A DNA stretch of 64,000 bases from Tupaia tana (Eukaryota > Chordata > Mammalia > Scandentia > Tupaiidae): positions 186,001 to 250,000 of the forward strand of contig JAKSZU010000168.1 in NCBI GenBank assembly GCA_026018925.1, written 5' to 3'. Below the pieces are notes generated by a model. The model was given only the letters and a program-made list of their open reading frames with translations. It made no database searches and was not told the DNA's origin. How positions within the stretch are numbered: position 1 is the stretch's first letter; every line of letters begins with the position of its first letter. Shown here piece after piece: positions 19,948 to 29,885 of this stretch. The position numbers and the translations under genes were made by a program.

Positions 19948-22749
19948 GTGTCTCTCTGCTCCTGTCTCCTCATTTTTTTTTTGGTAATTTTTCCTTTTTA
20001 CGATTTTTTTAAAGGTAGAATTTCTCTCTGGCTCTCAGCTCCATCTTTTGTTTTGTTAATAAGCCCTTCTGCTCCTTTCTCCCAGGCAGGAGAGTTGAGC
20101 CATTCTCTGAGAAGTATCCACATGGATACTGGGAACTAGATATTTCAGGCACAGGAGAAATGAAGATTTTCTACTCATAATTCAGCCTCCAGCAAGCAAA
20201 GCTAGTGTGGTAGGGAGCCCCTCTGGCCTTCTATCCCTGTCCCTGTGTCTCTGAGGTCTCTGTGTCTCTCTGCTCCTGTCTCCCCATATTTTTTTGGTAA
20301 TTTTTCCTTTTTACGATTTTTTTAAAGGTAGAATTTCTCTCTGGCTATCAGCTCCATCTTTTGTTTTGTTAATAAGCACTTCTGCTCCTTTCTCCCAGGC
20401 AGGAGAGTTGAGCCATTCTCTGAGAAGAATCCACATGGATACTGGGAACTAGATATTTCAGGCACAGGAGAAATGAAGATTTTCTACTCATAATTCAGCC
20501 TCCAGCAAGCAAAGCTAGTGTGGTAGGGAGCCCCTCTGGCCTTCTATCCCTGTCCCTGTGTCTCTGAGGTCTCTGTGTCTCTCTGCTCCTGTCTCCTCAT
20601 TTTTTTTGGTAATTTTTCCTTTTTACGATTTTTTTAAAGGTAGAATTTCTCTCTGGCTCCATCTTTTGTTTTGTTAATAAGCCCTTCTGCTCCTTTCTCC
20701 CAGGCAGGAGAGTTGAGCCATTCTCTGAGAAGAATCCACATGGATACTGGGAACTAGATATTTCAGGCACAGGAGAAATGAAGATTTTCTACTCATAATT
20801 CAGCCTCCAGCAAGCAAAGCTAGTGTGGTAGGGAGCCCCTCTGGCCTTCTATCCCTGTCCCTGTGTCTCTGAGGTCTCTGTGTCTCTCTGCTCCTGTCTC
20901 CTCATTTTTTTTTGGAAATTTTTCCTTTTTACGATTTTTTTAAAGGTAGAATTTCTTTCTGGCTCTCAGCTCCATCTTTTGTTTTGTTAATAAGCCCTTC
21001 TGCTCCTTTCTACCAGGCAGGAGAGTTGAGCCATTCTCTGAGAAGAATCCACATGGGTACTGGGAACTAGATATTTCAGGCACAGGAGAAATGAAGATTT
21101 TCTACTCATAATTCAGCCTCCAGCAAGCAAAGCTAGTGTGGTAGGGAGCCCCTCTGGCCTTCTATCCTTGTGCCTGTGTCTCTGAGGTCTCTGTATCTCT
21201 CTGCTCCTGTCTCCTCATTTTTTTTTGGTAATTTTTCCTTTTTACGATTTTTTTAAAGATAGAATTTCTCTCTGGCTCTCACCTCCATCTTTTGTTTTGT
21301 TAATAAGCCCTTCTGCTCCTTTCTCCCAGGCAGGAGAGTTGAACCATTCACTGAGAAGTATCCACATGGATACTGGGAACTAGATATTTCAGGCACAGGA
21401 GAAATGAAGATTTTCTACTCATAATTCAGCCTCCAGCAAGCAAAGCTAGTGTGGTAGGGAGCCCCTCTGGCCTTCTATCCCTGTCCCTGTGTCTCTGAGG
21501 TCTCTGTGTCTCTCTGCTCCTGTCTCCCCATTTTTTTTTGGTAATTTTTCCTTTTTACGATTTTTTTAAAGGTAGAATTTCTCTCTGGCTATCAGCTCCA
21601 TCTTTTGTTTTGTTAATAAGCACTTCTGCTCCTTTCTCCCAGGCAGGAGAGTTGAGCCATTCTCTGAGAAGAATCCACATGGATACTGGGAACTAGATAT
21701 TTCAGGCACAGGAGAAATGAAGATTTTCTACTCATAATTCAGCCTCCAGCAAGCAAAGCTAGTGTGGTAGGGAGCCCCTCTGGCCTTCTATCCCTGTCCC
21801 TGTGTCTCTGAGGTCTCTGTGTCTCTCTGCTCCTGTCTCCTCATTTTTTTTGGTAATTTTTCCTTTTTACGATTTTTTTAAAGGTAGAATTTCTCTCTGG
21901 CTCCATCTTTTGTTTTGTTAATAACCCCTTCTGCTCCTTTCTCCCAGGCAGGAGAGTTGAGCCATTCTCTGAGAAGAATCCACATGGATACTGGGAACTA
22001 GATATTTCAGGCACAGGAGAAATGAAGATTTTCTACTCATAATTCAGCCTCCAGCAAGCAAAGCTAGTGTGGTAGGGAGCCCCTCTGGCCTTCTATCCCT
22101 GTCCCTGTGTCTCTGAGGTCTCTGTGTCTCTCTGCTCCTGTCTCCTCATTTTTTTTTGGTAATTTTTCCTTTTTACGATTTTTTTAAAGGTAGAATTTCT
22201 CTCTGGCTCTCAGCTCCATCTTTTGTTTTGTTAATAAGCCCTTCTGCTCCTTTCTCCCAAGCAGGAGAGTTGAGCCATTCTCTGAGAAGAATCCACATGG
22301 ATACTGGGAACTAGATATTTCAGGCACAGGAGAAATGAAGATTTTCTACTCATAATTCAGCCTCCAGCAAGCAAAGCTAGTGTGGTAGGGAGCCCCTCTG
22401 GCCTTCTATCCCTGTCCCTGTGTCTCTGAGGTCTCTGTGTCTCTCTTCTCCTGTCTCCCCTTTTTTTTTTGGTAATTTTTCCTTTTTACGATTTTTTTAA
22501 AGGTAGAAGTTCTCTCTGCCTCTCAGCTCCATCTTTTGTTTTGTTAATAAGCCCTTCTGCTCCTTTCTCCCAGGCAGGAGAGTTGAGCCATTCTCTGAGA
22601 AGTATCCACATGGATACTGGGAACAAGATATTTCAGGCACAGGAGAAATGAAGATTTTCTACTCATAATTCAGCCTCCAGCAAGCAAAGCTAGTGTGGTA
22701 GGGAGCCCCTCTGGCCTTCTATCCCTGTCCCTGAGTCTCTGAGGTCTCT
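19948..22749 (+). repeat. Block M65-M73 with a 4-mer expansion and hybrid M69
   Basis: Anchors 19948, 20262, 20575(S), 20880, 21193, 21506, 21819(S), 22124, 22437. M66-M67 and M70-M71 are the same pair (TCTCCCCA, GGCTATCAG, AAGCACTTCTG, then an S monomer), 1,244 bp apart. M68-M69 match M54-M55, but M69 switches type part way and its 3' half looks like M65. That is the expected footprint of an unequal exchange that inserted four monomers. M73 has a C-to-T opening (TCTCTTCTCC), CTCCCCTTTT and GAACAAGATA. Confidence 0.8.
21193..21505 (+). repeat. M69, hybrid monomer (M55-type 5', M65-type 3')
   Basis: The 5' part has GTATCTCTC, AAAGATAG, CACCTCC and TTGAACC, the set that defines M55. After about 21342-21367 the sequence reads CACATGGATACTGGG, AACTAGATATT and CTCCAGCAAGC. 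M55 has CACAGGGATAC, AACTACATATT and CTCCAACAAGC there. The 3' part therefore fits M65, which also precedes a TCTCCCCA monomer. The switch interval is about 149-174 bases after the anchor. Gene conversion is an alternative to crossover. Confidence 0.72.
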
Positions 22750-23992
22750 GTGTCTCTCTGCTCCTGTCTCCTCATTTTTTTTTGGTAATTTTTCCTTTTT
22801 ACGATTTTTTTAATGGTAGAATTTCTCTCTGGCTCTCAGCTCCATCTTTTCTTTTGTTAATAAGCCCTTCTGCTCCTTTCTCCCAGGCAGGAGAGTTGAG
22901 CCATTCTCTGAGAAGAATCCACATGGATACTGGGAACTAGATATTTCAGGCACAGGAGAAATGAAGATTTTCTACTCATAATTCAGCCTCCAGCAAGCAA
23001 AGCTAATGCGGTAGAGAGCCCCTCTGGCCTTCAATCCCTGTCCCTGTGTCTCTGAGGTCTCTGTGTCTCTCTGGTCCTGTCTCCTCATTTTTTTTGGGTA
23101 ATTTTTCCTTTTTACGATTTTTTTAAAGGTAGAATTTCTCTCTGGCTCTCAGCTCCATCTTTTGTTTTGTTAATAAGCCCTTCTGCTCCTTTCTCCCAGG
23201 CAGGAGAGTTGAGCCATTCTCTGAGAAGAATCCACATGGATACTGGGAACTAGATATTTCAGGCACAGGAAAAAAGAAGATTTTCTACTCATAATTCAGC
23301 CTCCAGCAAGCAAAGCTAGTGTGGTAGGGAGCCTCTCTGGCCTTCTATCCCTGTCCCTGTGTCTCTGAGGTCTCTCTGTCTCTCTGATCCTATCTCCTCA
23401 TTTTTTTTTGGTAATTTTTCCTTTTTACAATTTTTTTAAAGGTAGAATTTCTCTCTGGCTCCATCTTTTGTTTTGTTAATAAGCCCTTCTGCTCCTTTCT
23501 CCCAGGCAGGAGAGTTGAGCCATTCTCTGAGAAGAATCCACATGGATACTGGGAACAAGAAATTTCAGGCACAGGAGAAATGAAGATATTCTACTGATAA
23601 TTCAGCCTCCAGCAAGCAAAGCTAGTGTGGTAGGGAGCCCCTCTGGCCTTCTATCCCTGTCCCTGTGTCTCTGAGGTCTCTGTGTCTCTCTGCTCCTGTC
23701 TCCTCATTTTTTTGGTAATTTTTGCTTTTTACGATTTTTCTAATGGTAGAATTTCTCTCTGGCTCTCAGCTCCATCTTTTGTTTTGTTAATAAGCCCTTC
23801 TGCTCCTTTCTCCCAGGCAGGAGAGTTGAGCCATTCTCTGAGAAGAATCCACATGGATACTGGGAACTAGATATTTCAGGCACAGGAGAAATGAAGATTT
23901 TCTACTCATAATTCAGCCTCCAGCAAGCAAAGCTAGTGTGGTAGAGAGCCCCTCTGGCCTTCAATCCCTGTCCCTGTGTCTCTGAGGTCTCT
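22750..23992 (+). repeat. Mosaic block M74-M77
   Basis: Anchors 22750, 23063, 23376(S), 23682. M74 has TTAATGG, the tail AATGCGGTAGAGAG and CTTCAATCCC, a variant of the M6/M15/M40 subtype. M75 follows it but lacks the GGGTACTGG of M7/M16/M41. M76 is the last TACAATT S monomer in the window. M77 has a shortened T-tract, TTTTTGCTTTT and GATTTTTCTAATGG. This stretch marks the transition from the proximal subtype set to the distal one. Confidence 0.78.
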
Positions 23993-24924
23993 GTGTCTCT
24001 CTGCTCCTGTCTCCTCATTTTTTTTTTGGTAATTTTTCCTTTTTACGATTTTTTTAAAGGTAGAATTTCTCTCTGGCTCCATCTTTTGTTTTGTTAATAA
24101 GCCCTTCTGCTTCTTTCTCCCAGGCAGGAGAGTTGAGCCATTCTCTGAGCAGAATCCACATGGAAACTGGGAACTAGATATTTCAGGCACAGGAGAAATG
24201 AAGATTTTCTACTCATAATTCAGCCTCCAGCAAGCAAAGCTAGTGTGGTAGGGAGCCCCTCTGGCCTTCTATCCGTGTCCCTGTGTCTCTGAGGTCTCTG
24301 TGTCTCTCTGCTCCTGTCACCTCATTTTTTTTTGGTAATTTTTCCTTTTTACGATTTTTTTAAAGGTAGAATTTCTCTCTGACTCTCAGCTCCATCTTTT
24401 GTTTTGTTAATAAGCCCTTCTGCTCCTTTCTCCCAGGCAGGAGAGTTGAGCCATTCTCTGAGAAGAATCCACATGGATACTGGGAACTAGATATTTCAGG
24501 CACAGGAGAAATGAAGATTTTCTACTCATAATTCAGCCTCCAGCAAGCAAAGCTAGTGTGGTAGGGAGCCCCTCTGGCCTTCTATCCCTGTCCCTGTGTC
24601 TCTGAGGTCTCTGTGTCTCTCTGCTCCTGTCTCCTCATTTTTTTTGGTAATTTTTCCTTTTTACGATTTTTTTAAAGGTAGAATTTCTCTCTGGCTCTCA
24701 GCTCCATCTTTTGTTTTGTTAATAAGCCCTTCTGCTCCTTTCTCCCAGGCAGGAGAGTTGAGCCATTCTCTGAGAAGAATCCACATGGATACTGGGAACT
24801 AGATATTTCAGGGACAGGAGAAATGAAGATTTTCTACTCATAATTCAGCCTCCAGCAAGCAAAGCTAGTGTGGTAGGGAGCCCCTCTGGCCTTCTATCCC
24901 TGTCCCTGTGTCTCTGAGGTCTCT
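23993..24924 (+). repeat. Block M78-M80 (matches M33-M35)
   Basis: Anchors 23993(S), 24300, 24613, exactly 14,017 bp after M33-M35. Markers GCTTCTTTCTCC, GAGCAGAATCC, GGAAACTGGG, ATCCGTGTCC and TTTCAGGGACAGG are all shared. The opening of M78 differs from M33 (CTGTGTC and CTCCTGTC instead of CTGTCTG and CTCCTATC), so the recombination edge lies in its first ~25 bases or upstream. The shared block continues through M83 into the 3-mer array. Confidence 0.85.
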
Positions 24925-27711
24925 GTGTCTCTCTGCTCCTGTCTCCTCATTTTTTTTGGTAATTTTTCCTTTTTACGATTTTTTTAAAGGTAGAATTTCT
25001 CTCTGGCTCTCAGCTCCATCTTTTGTTTTGTTAATAAGCCCTTCTGCTCCTTTCTCCCAGGCAGGAGAGTTGAGCCATTCTCTGAGAAGAATCCACATGG
25101 ATACTGGGAACTAGATATTTCAGGCACAGGAGAAAAGAAGATTTTCTACTCATAATTCAGCCTGCAGCAAGCAAAGCTAGTGTGGTAGGGAGCCCCTCTG
25201 GCCTTCTATCCCTGTCCCTGTGTCTCTGAAGTCTCTGTGTCTCTCTGCTCCTGTCTCCTCTTTTTTTTGGTAATTTATCCTTTTTACGATTTTTTTAAAG
25301 GTAGAATTTCTCTCAGGCTCCATCTTTTGTTTTGTTAATAAGCCCTTCTGCTCCTTTCTCCCAGGCAGGAGAGTTGAGCCATTCTCTGAGAAGAATCCAC
25401 ATGGATACTGGGAACTAGATATTTCAGGCACAGGAGAAATGAAGATTTTCTACTCATAATTCAGCCTCCAGCAAGCAAAGCTAGTGTGGTAGGGAGCCCC
25501 TCTGGCCTTCTATCCCTATCCCTGTGTCTCTGAGGTCTCTGTGTGTCTCTGCTCCTGTCTCCTCATTTTTTTTTGGTAATTTTTCCTTTTTACGATTTTT
25601 TTAATGGTAGAATTTCTCTCTGGCTCTCAGCTCCATCTTTTGTTTTGTTAATAAGCCCTTCTGCTCCTTTCTCCCAGGCAGGAGAGTTGAGCCATTCTCT
25701 GAGAAGAATCCACATGGATACTGGGAACTAGATATTTCAGGCACAGGAGAAATGAAGATTTTCTACTCATAATTCAGCCTCCAGCAAGCAAAGCTAGTGT
25801 GGTAGGGAGCCCCTCTGGCCTTCTATCCCTGTCCCTGTGTATCTGAGGTCTCTGTGTCTCTCTGCTCCTGTCTCCTCATTTTTTTTGGTAATTTTTCCTT
25901 TTTACGATTTTTTTAAAGGTAGAATTTCTCTCTGGCTCTCAGCTCCATCTTTTGTTTTGTTAATAAGCCCTTCTGCTCCTTTCTCCCAGGCAGGAGAGTT
26001 GAGCCATTCTCTGAGAAGAATCCACATGGATACTGGGAACTAGATATTTCAGGCACAGGAGAAAAGAAGATTTTCTACTCATAATTCAGCCTCCAGCAAG
26101 CAAAGCTAGTGTGGTAGGGAGCCCCTCTGGCCTTCTATCCCTGTCCCTGTGTCTCTGAAGTCTCTGTGTCTCTCTGCTCCTGTCTCCTCTTTTTTTTGGT
26201 AATTTATCCTTTTTACGATTTTTTTAAAGGTAGAATTTCTCTCTGGCTCCATCTTTTGTTTTGTTAATAAGCCCTTCTGCTCCTTTCTCCCAGGCAGGAG
26301 AGTTGAGCCATTCTCTGAGAAGAATCCACATGGATACTGGGAACTAGATATTTCAGGCACAGGAGAAATGAAGATTTTCTACTCATAATTCAGCCTCCAG
26401 CAAGCAAAGCTAGTGTGGTAGGGAGCCCCTCTGGCCTTCTATCCCTATCCCTGTGTCTCTGAGGTCTCTGTGTGTCTCTGCTCCTGTCTCCTCATTTTTT
26501 TTTGGTAATTTTTCCTTTTTACGATTTTTTTAAAGGTAGAATTTCTCTCTGGCTCTCAGCTCCATCTTTTGTTTTGTTAATAAGCCCTTCTGCTCCTTTC
26601 TCCCAGGCAGGAGAGTTGAGCCATTCTCTGAGAAGAATCCACATGGATACTGGGAACTAGATATTTCAGGCACAGGAGAAATGAAGATTTTCTACTCATA
26701 ATTCAGCCTCCAGCAAGCAAAGCTAGTGTGGTAGGGAGCCCCTCTGGCCTTCTATCCCTGTCCCTGTGTCTCTGAGGTCTCTGTGTCTCTCTGCTCCTGT
26801 CTCCTCATTTTTTTTTGGTAATTTTTCCTTTTTACGATTTTTTTAAAGGTAGAATTTCTCTCTGGCTCTCAGCTCCATCTTTTGTTTTGTTAATAAGCCC
26901 TTCTGCTCCTTTCTCCCAGGCAGGAGAGTTGAGCCATTCTCTGAGAAGAATCCACATGGATACTGGGAACTAGATATTTCAGGCACAGGAGAAAAGAAGA
27001 TTTTCTACTCATAATTCAGCCTCCAGCAAGCAAAGCTAGTGTGGTAGGGAGCCCCTCTGGCCTTCTATCCCTGTCCCTGTGTCTCTGAAGTCTCTGTGTC
27101 TCTCTGCTCCTGTCTCCTCTTTTTTTTGGTAATTTATCCTTTTAACGATTTTTTTAAAGGTAGAATTTCTCTCTGGCTCCATCTTTTGTTTTGTTAATAA
27201 GCCCTTCTTCTCCTTTCTCCCAGGCAGGAGAGTTGAGCCATTCTCTGAGAAGAATCCACATGGATACTGGGAACTAGATATTTCAGGCACAGGAGAAATG
27301 AAGATTTTCTACTCATAATTCAGCCTCCAGCAAGCAAAGCTAGTGTGGTAGGGAGCCCCTCTGGCCTTCTATCCCTATCCCTGTGTCTCTGAGGTCTCTG
27401 TGTGTCTCTGCTCCTGTCTCCTCATTTTTTTTTGGTAATTTTTCCTTTTTACGATTTTTTAATGGTAGAATTTCTCTCTGGCTCTCAGCTCCATCTTTTG
27501 TTTTGTTAATAAGCCCTTCTGCTCCTTTCTCCCAGGCAGGAGAGTTGAGCCATTCTCTGAGAAGAATCCACATGGATCCTGGGAACTAGATATTTCAGGC
27601 ACAGGAGAAATGAAGATTTTCTACTCATAATTCAGCCTCCAGCAAGCAAAGCTAGTGTGGTAGGGAGCCCCTCTGGCCTTCTATCCCTGTCCCTGTGTCT
27701 CTGAGGTCTCT
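24925..27711 (+). repeat. 3-monomer HOR, three copies of 929 bp (M81-M89)
   Basis: Unit starts are 24925, 25854 and 26783, each 929 bp apart. Each unit is L (anchors 24925, 25854, 26783), S (25237, 26166, 27096), then L of the GTGTGTC subtype (25541, 26470, 27400). All three first L monomers end in GAGAAAAGAAG. All three S monomers open GAAGTCTCTG and have CTCTTTTTTTT followed by AATTTATCC. The third L varies between TTAATGG and TTAAAGG. M84 carries TGTATCTGAGG, which fits M36 better than its neighbour M81, so sequence was exchanged between distant copies. Confidence 0.9.
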
Positions 27712-28023
27712 GTGTCTCTCTGCTCCTGTCTCCTCATTTTTTTTTGGTAATTTTTCCTTTTTACGATTTTTTTAAAGGTAGAATTTCTCTCTGGCTCTCA
27801 GCTCCATCTTTTGTTTTGTTAATAAGCCCTTCTGCTCCTTTCTCCCAGGCAGGAGAGTTGAGCCATTCTCTGAGAAGAATCCACATGGACACTGGGAACT
27901 AGATATTTCAGGCACAGGAGAAATGAAGATTTTCTACTCATAATTCAGCCTCCAGCAAGAAAGCTAGTGTGGTAGGGAGCCCCTCTGGCCTTCTATCCCT
28001 GTCCCTGTGTCTCTGAGGTCTCT
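27712..28023 (+). repeat. M90, L monomer linking the 3-mer and dimer arrays
   Basis: Anchor 27712, 929 bp after M87, so it sits where a fourth 3-mer unit would start. It has GGACACTGGG and a shortened CAGCAAGAAAGC tail (about 27954-27963). The same pair of changes recurs in M145, M177 (AAGAAAGTTAG) and M194, always directly before an S monomer with a TTTTTATTTGG tract. It is therefore the proximal version of a three-monomer cassette found again in the distal array. Confidence 0.8.
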
Positions 28024-28641
28024 GTGTCTCTCTGCTCCTGTCTCCTCATTTTTATTTGGTAATTTTTCCTTTTTACGATTTTTTTAAAGGTAGAATTTCT
28101 CTCTGGCTCCATCTTTTGTTTTGTTAATAAGCCCTTCTGCTCCTTTCTCCCAGGCAGGAGAGTTGAGCCATTCTCTGAGAAGAAACCACATGGATACTGG
28201 GAACTAGATATTTCAGGCACAGGAGAAATGAAGATTTTCTACTCATAATTCAGCCTCCAGCAAGCAAAGCTAGTGTGGTAGGGAGCCCCTCTGGCCTTCT
28301 ATCCCTATCCCTGTGTCTCTGAGGTCTCTGTGTGTCTCTGCTCCTGTCTCCTCATTTTTTTTTGGTAATTTTTCCTTTTTACGATTTTTTTAAAGGTAGA
28401 ATTTCTCTCTGGCTCTCAGCTCCATCTTTTGTTTGTTAATAAGCCCTTCTGCTCCTTTCTCCCAGGCAGGAGAGTTGAGCCATTCTCTGAGAAGAATCCA
28501 CATGGATACTGGGAACTAGATATTTCAGGCACAGGAGAAATGAAGATTTTCTACTCATAATTCAGCCTCCAGCAAGCAAAGCTAGTGTGGTAGAGAGCCC
28601 CTCTGGACTTCAATCCCTGTCCCTGTGTCTCTGAGGTCTCT
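28024..28641 (+). repeat. S+L dimer, copy 1 (M91-M92)
   Basis: S monomer M91 (anchor 28024) with a TTTTTATTTGG tract, followed by a GTGTGTC-type L monomer M92 (28330). Private changes are GAAACCACATGG in M91 and a lost T in TTTTGTTTGTTAAT in M92. The end of M92 has GTAGAGAGCCC and CTGGACTTCAATCCC, a tail seen in the proximal array, so its 3' end may be a conversion tract. Confidence 0.85.
28055..28060 (-). promoter_or_regulatory. AATAAA hexamer on the minus strand in TTTATT-tract monomers (example in M91)
   Basis: Where the T-tract is interrupted to TTTTTATTTGG or TTTTATTTTGG, the minus strand reads AATAAA, the polyadenylation hexamer. This is seen in M8, M17, M42, M91, M93, M99, M107, M125, M131, M146, M154, M161, M172, M178, M183, M195 and M203, all but the first three being S monomers. 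It could only matter if the array is transcribed leftward. A chance match in an A-rich strand is the default reading. Confidence 0.4.
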
Positions 28642-29260
28642 GTGTCTCTCTGCTCCTGTCTCCTCATTTTTATTTGGTAATTTTTCCTTTTTACGATTTT
28701 TTTAAAGGTAGAATTTCTCTCTGGCTCCATCTTTTGTTTTGTTAATAAGCCCTTCTGCTCCTTTCTCCCAGGCAGGAGAGTTGAGCCATTCTCTGAGAAG
28801 AATCCACATGGATACTGGGAACTAGATATTTCAGGCACAGGAGAAATGAAGATTTTCTACTCATAATTCAGCCTCCAGCAAGCAAAGCTAGTGTGGTAGG
28901 GAGCCCCTCTGGCCTTCTATCCCTATCCCTGTGTCTCTGAGGTCTCTGTGTGTCTCTGCTCCTGTCTCCTCATTTTTTTTTGGTAATTTTTCCTTTTTAC
29001 GATTTTTTTAAAGGTAGAATTTCTCTCTGGCTCTCAGCTCCATCTTTTGTTTTGTTAATAAGCCCTTCTGCTCCTTTCTCCCAGGCAGGAGAGTTGAGCC
29101 ATTCTCTGAGAAGAATCCACATGGATACTGGGAACTAGATATTTCAGGCACAGGAGTAATGAAGATTTTCTACTCATAATTCAGCCTCCAGCAAGCAAAG
29201 CTAGTGTGGTAGGGAGCCCCTCTGGCCTTCTATCCCTGTCCCTGTGTCTCTGAGGTCTCT
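28642..29260 (+). repeat. S+L dimer, copy 2 (M93-M94)
   Basis: Anchors 28642 and 28948, each 618 bp after M91 and M92. It shares the TTTTTATTTGG S monomer and the GTGTGTC L monomer. It lacks the private changes of copy 1 and keeps the full TTTTGTTTTGTTAAT. M94 has GGAGTAATG in place of GGAGAAATG. Confidence 0.85.
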
Positions 29261-29885
29261 GTGTCTCTCTGCTCCTGTCTCCTCATTTTTTTTGGTAATT
29301 TTTCCTTTTTACGATTTTTTTAAAGGTAGAATTTCTCTCTGGCTCTCAGCTCCATCTTTTGTTTTGTTAATAAGCCCTTCTGCTCCTTTCTCCCAGGCAG
29401 GAGAGTTGAGCCATTCTCTGAGAAGAATCCACATGGATACTGGGAACTAGATATTTCAGGCACAGGAGAAATGAAGATTTTCTACTCATAATTCAGCCTC
29501 CAGCAAGCAAAGCTAGTGTGGTAGGGAGCCCCTCTGGCCTTCTATCCCTGTCCCTGTGTCTCTGAGGTCTCTGTGTCTCTCTGCTCCTGTCTCCTCATAT
29601 TTTTTTGGTAATTTTTCTTTTTTACGATTTTTTTAAAGGTAGAATTTCTCTCTGGCTCTCAGCTCCATCTTTTGTTTTGTTAATAAGCCCTTCTGCTCCT
29701 TTCTCCCAGGCAGGAGAGTTGAGCCATTCTCTGAGAAGAATCCACATGGATACTGGGAACTAGATATTTCAGGCACAGGAGAAAAGAAGATTTTCTACTC
29801 ATAATTCAGCCTCCAGCAAGCAAAGCTAGTGTGGTAGGGAGCCCCTCTGGCCTTCTATCCCTGTCCCTGTGTCTCTGAGGTCTCT
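29261..29885 (+). repeat. Two L monomers M95-M96
   Basis: Anchors 29261 and 29573. M95 is close to a consensus L monomer. M96 has CATATTTTTTTGG, TTTTTCTTTTTTACG and a GAGAAAAGAAG tail, the features of the L monomer that usually precedes an S monomer in the distal array. They form the left flank of the 8-mer duplication. Confidence 0.8.
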
